Shown piece by piece: positions 15,344 to 16,886 of a stretch of DNA of 16,886 nt; positions within the stretch are counted from its first letter, which is position 1; each line of letters starts with the position of its first letter. A program made the translations under genes and the position numbers. The notes under the pieces are model-generated. The model was not told the origin of the DNA and searched no databases. It saw only the letters and a list, made by a program, of their open reading frames with translations. Origin of the DNA: VBDM01 sp049802235. GTDB lineage: Bacteria; Pseudomonadota; Gammaproteobacteria; Burkholderiales; SG8-39. The DNA lies in contig JBARMB010000009.1 in assembly GCA_049802235.1 (NCBI GenBank), positions 1 through 16,886 on the forward strand, in the 5' to 3' direction.

Positions 15344-15472
15344 ATGGCACATAACAGCACGTCCCATCAGGTCGCGCAGGAAGCGTCGAGCTATGATCAA
15401 CCAACGCAGCTGCGCGCCAGTGGGCGCGGACGTTATGCGGACAACTGGGAGACCAGATTGCAGTTCATGTGA
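15344..15472 (+). CDS. Possible small ORF abutting the methyltransferase gene
   Basis: An ATG at 15344, just after a TGA in the same frame, opens 42 codons beginning MAHNSTSHQVAQEASSYDQ and ending YADNWETRLQFM. The TGA (15470-15472) is directly followed by the GTG start of the methyltransferase gene in the next codon position. No family is recognised and no good ribosome-binding site is visible. It could be a short leader peptide, the remnant of a longer gene, or chance. Confidence 0.25.
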   Translation: MAHNSTSHQVAQEASSYDQPTQLRASGRGRYADNWETRLQFM

Positions 15473-16378
15473 GTGCGTATGCTGATCGAGATATTCAAGG
15501 CGATATGGAGGTCCGGAGACTCGAGCGGCTCGCCCGATGTCGCCGCCGGCGATGAGACCCCGCCCCGGCTCGGATGCTGGCGCGCCTGCCTGCCCCTGTT
15601 CGAGTGCAAGATCGGCCTGGAGATCGGCGGACCGAGCCCGGTGTTCGCGCGGCACGGCCTGTGCCCCGTCTACTCCGCGGCGGCGCGCATCGACAACTGC
15701 AATTTCAGCCGGCAGACGGTGTGGGGAAGCATCGGCCCGGAAGGGGCCGAGTACCGCGTCGACGAGGAATGCTCGCCCGGCGAGCAGTACATCGCCGAGG
15801 CGGCGGACCTGAGCGCGATCGCGTCGGATTCGTATGATTTCGTCGTGTCGTCCCACTCGCTGGAGCACGTGGCCAATCCGCTGCGCGCGGCATCCGAATG
15901 GATGCGCGTTCTCAACGACGAAGGCGCGCTCCTGCTCGTCCTTCCGCACAAGGACGGCACCTTCGATCATCGCAGGCCGGTCACGACGCTGGAGCACATG
16001 ATCCGGGATTTCGAGCAGCAGACGACCGAAGCCGACCTGACGCACCTCGACGAGATCCTGAAGCTGCACGATCTGGCCCTCGATCCGGCGGCGGGCGATC
16101 CCCAGGCATTCAGGCAACGATCGGAGCGCAACCTGGAAAACCGCTGCCTGCATCACCACGTCTTCGATATGCGGCTTGCCGTCGACGTGGTGAACCACAT
16201 GGGGCTCCAGATCCATGCGGTGGAGGCGGTGCTGCCTTACCATATCTTCGTCGTGGCGCAAAAAGTGAAGGCGGGGGAACAGCCTCGCAACGAGCGCTTT
16301 ACCGGCGCCGGCGCGGAGTGCCTGCGCGGCAGCCCCTTTCCCTCGGACAGGTCATATCAAGGCAGAGGGGTCGTATGA
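15473..16378 (+). CDS. Class I SAM-dependent methyltransferase
   Basis: 301 residues from the GTG at 15473; the ATG at 15479 is nearly as likely, and neither has a strong ribosome-binding site. The SAM-binding region begins with GLEIGGPSP (48-56), a motif I variant. The post-motif segment YDFVVSSHSLEHVANPLRAA (121-140) and the strand GALLLVLPHKDGTFDHRRPV (151-170) are typical of Methyltransf_11-like proteins often found near surface-glycan genes. NRCLHHHVFDMRLAVDVV and PYHIFVVAQK are also conserved in this group. About 38 residues after VAQKVK have no obvious family counterpart and may be read-through caused by rearranged downstream DNA. The substrate is unknown. It converges with the broken DUF3300 gene. 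Confidence 0.82.
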   Translation: MRMLIEIFKAIWRSGDSSGSPDVAAGDETPPRLGCWRACLPLFECKIGLEIGGPSPVFARHGLCPVYSAAARIDNCNFSRQTVWGSIGPEGAEYRVDEECSPGEQYIAEAADLSAIASDSYDFVVSSHSLEHVANPLRAASEWMRVLNDEGALLLVLPHKDGTFDHRRPVTTLEHMIRDFEQQTTEADLTHLDEILKLHDLALDPAAGDPQAFRQRSERNLENRCLHHHVFDMRLAVDVVNHMGLQIHAVEAVLPYHIFVVAQKVKAGEQPRNERFTGAGAECLRGSPFPSDRSYQGRGVV

Positions 16379-16886
16379 CGCCGCCTTGCCGCGGAGGCGC
16401 GCCAAGGTTGCGCGCGCCGGGCACGGACCTCAATTCCCGGTGCGGCTGCCGATCCCGGCCAGCCGCCCGCCGCGTACGCCTTCTGCCGCAGGTTCTGGGC
16501 CGTCTCCATCACCTGCGGTTCCTGCGCGAGGAATGCGTCGCCGAGCGCGCGAGTCCATTCAAGTTTCTGGCCCATCTGCTCGAGGACCTGGGGAAATGCA
16601 ACCAGCGATTTCACGCTCGGGTCCCGGTCCCCTGCCGGCGACCGCCTTCACCGTAGCTTCGCCCTTCAACTCCGGGTGGACCTTGGACCAGCGCGAGGCC
16701 TCGACCAGCTCGAGCGGATAGGTCGATGCGATAAGGATCCGCGACAGCGGCGAGTCGGGATAGAGCGCGATCGGCGCAAGCATCTGATCGAGCTCCTGCT
16801 GCGTGAATGCCGGCTTCGTTTGCGCGGCCGCGAAGTTCTGCGTAAAGACAAACGATACCGACAGCGGCAGCGCGAGAAGTCGCGTC
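16357..16886 (-). pseudogene. DUF3300 family protein, frameshifted and truncated (start beyond the right edge)
   Basis: Read leftwards from the edge, a signal-peptide-like stretch (LLALPLSVSFVFTQNFAAAQ) leads to QQELDQMLAPIALYPDSPLS, then SRILIASTYPLELVEASRW, the DUF3300 hallmark. Around a G-run at 16629-16632 the frame is lost: the first frame runs on to an unrelated stop near 16559. The second frame resumes the family sequence with DPSVKSLVAFPQVLEQMGQ, then LEWTRALGDAFLAQEPQVME and LRQKAYAAGGW. One extra G explains the shift. After AAGGW (about 16459) the usual C-terminal region is replaced by unrelated Arg/Ala-rich sequence that ends at 16357 inside the methyltransferase end. DUF3300 proteins are exported and of unknown function. 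Confidence 0.8.

Noticed and set aside
13096..15354. 752-codon open frame on the plus strand
   Set aside because: Most of it is the antisense shadow of the molybdopterin hydroxylase; only its end (14992-15153) is meaningful, as a transposase fragment.

Overview
The window is a high-GC stretch of about 16.9 kb that reads like a betaproteobacterial chromosome. This is inferred from the NnrS, EttA, kinase/UspA-fusion and CoxL-like families, the dense packing, and the frequent GTG starts. No rRNA, tRNA, CRISPR or intact insertion sequence is visible. Thirteen protein genes are well supported; two run off the window edges, and the right-hand one is broken.

Left part (1-5400). The 5' portion of an nnrS gene (minus strand) is divergent from ettA, an ABC-F ribosome-associated ATPase. 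The last 61 bp of ettA are repeated perfectly 128 bp further on, with a stem-loop repeat between the copies. Next come a metallophosphoesterase and a Ser/Thr kinase fused to a universal stress protein domain, a likely phosphatase/kinase pair, and then an EamA-type DMT transporter. A second stem-loop with the same 14-nt head follows the transporter.

Middle part (5620-8860). A tight operon encodes E1-alpha and E1-beta of a 2-oxoacid or acetoin dehydrogenase, an 83-residue free-standing lipoyl domain, and a lipoate-protein ligase-like protein. No E2 acyltransferase or E3 dihydrolipoamide dehydrogenase is present. A TTGAT-N4-GTCAA box precedes it.

Middle-right part (8860-12580). A consensus FNR-type box (TTGAT-N4-ATCAA), a 16-bp perfect palindrome and two competing RNA stems precede a three-gene exporter (membrane fusion protein, MacB/DevC-type permease, LolD/DevA-type ATPase) whose genes overlap. 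A decayed fragment of an unrelated DrrA-type ATPase overlaps the end of the operon.

Right part (12586-16886). This holds an orphan molybdopterin-binding hydroxylase subunit (minus strand), an IS91-like transposase fragment, a short possible ORF abutting a class I SAM methyltransferase, and a frameshifted, truncated DUF3300 gene. The region looks scarred by past rearrangement.

The most coherent signal is regulatory. nnrS, the dehydrogenase operon and the exporter operon each carry an FNR/CRP-superfamily-type box placed 21-24 nt before a -10-like hexamer, so all three may belong to one low-oxygen or nitric-oxide regulon. The most unusual gene set is the E2/E3-less E1-alpha/E1-beta/lipoyl/ligase operon. 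All functional calls rest on reading motifs by eye; no database search was possible.
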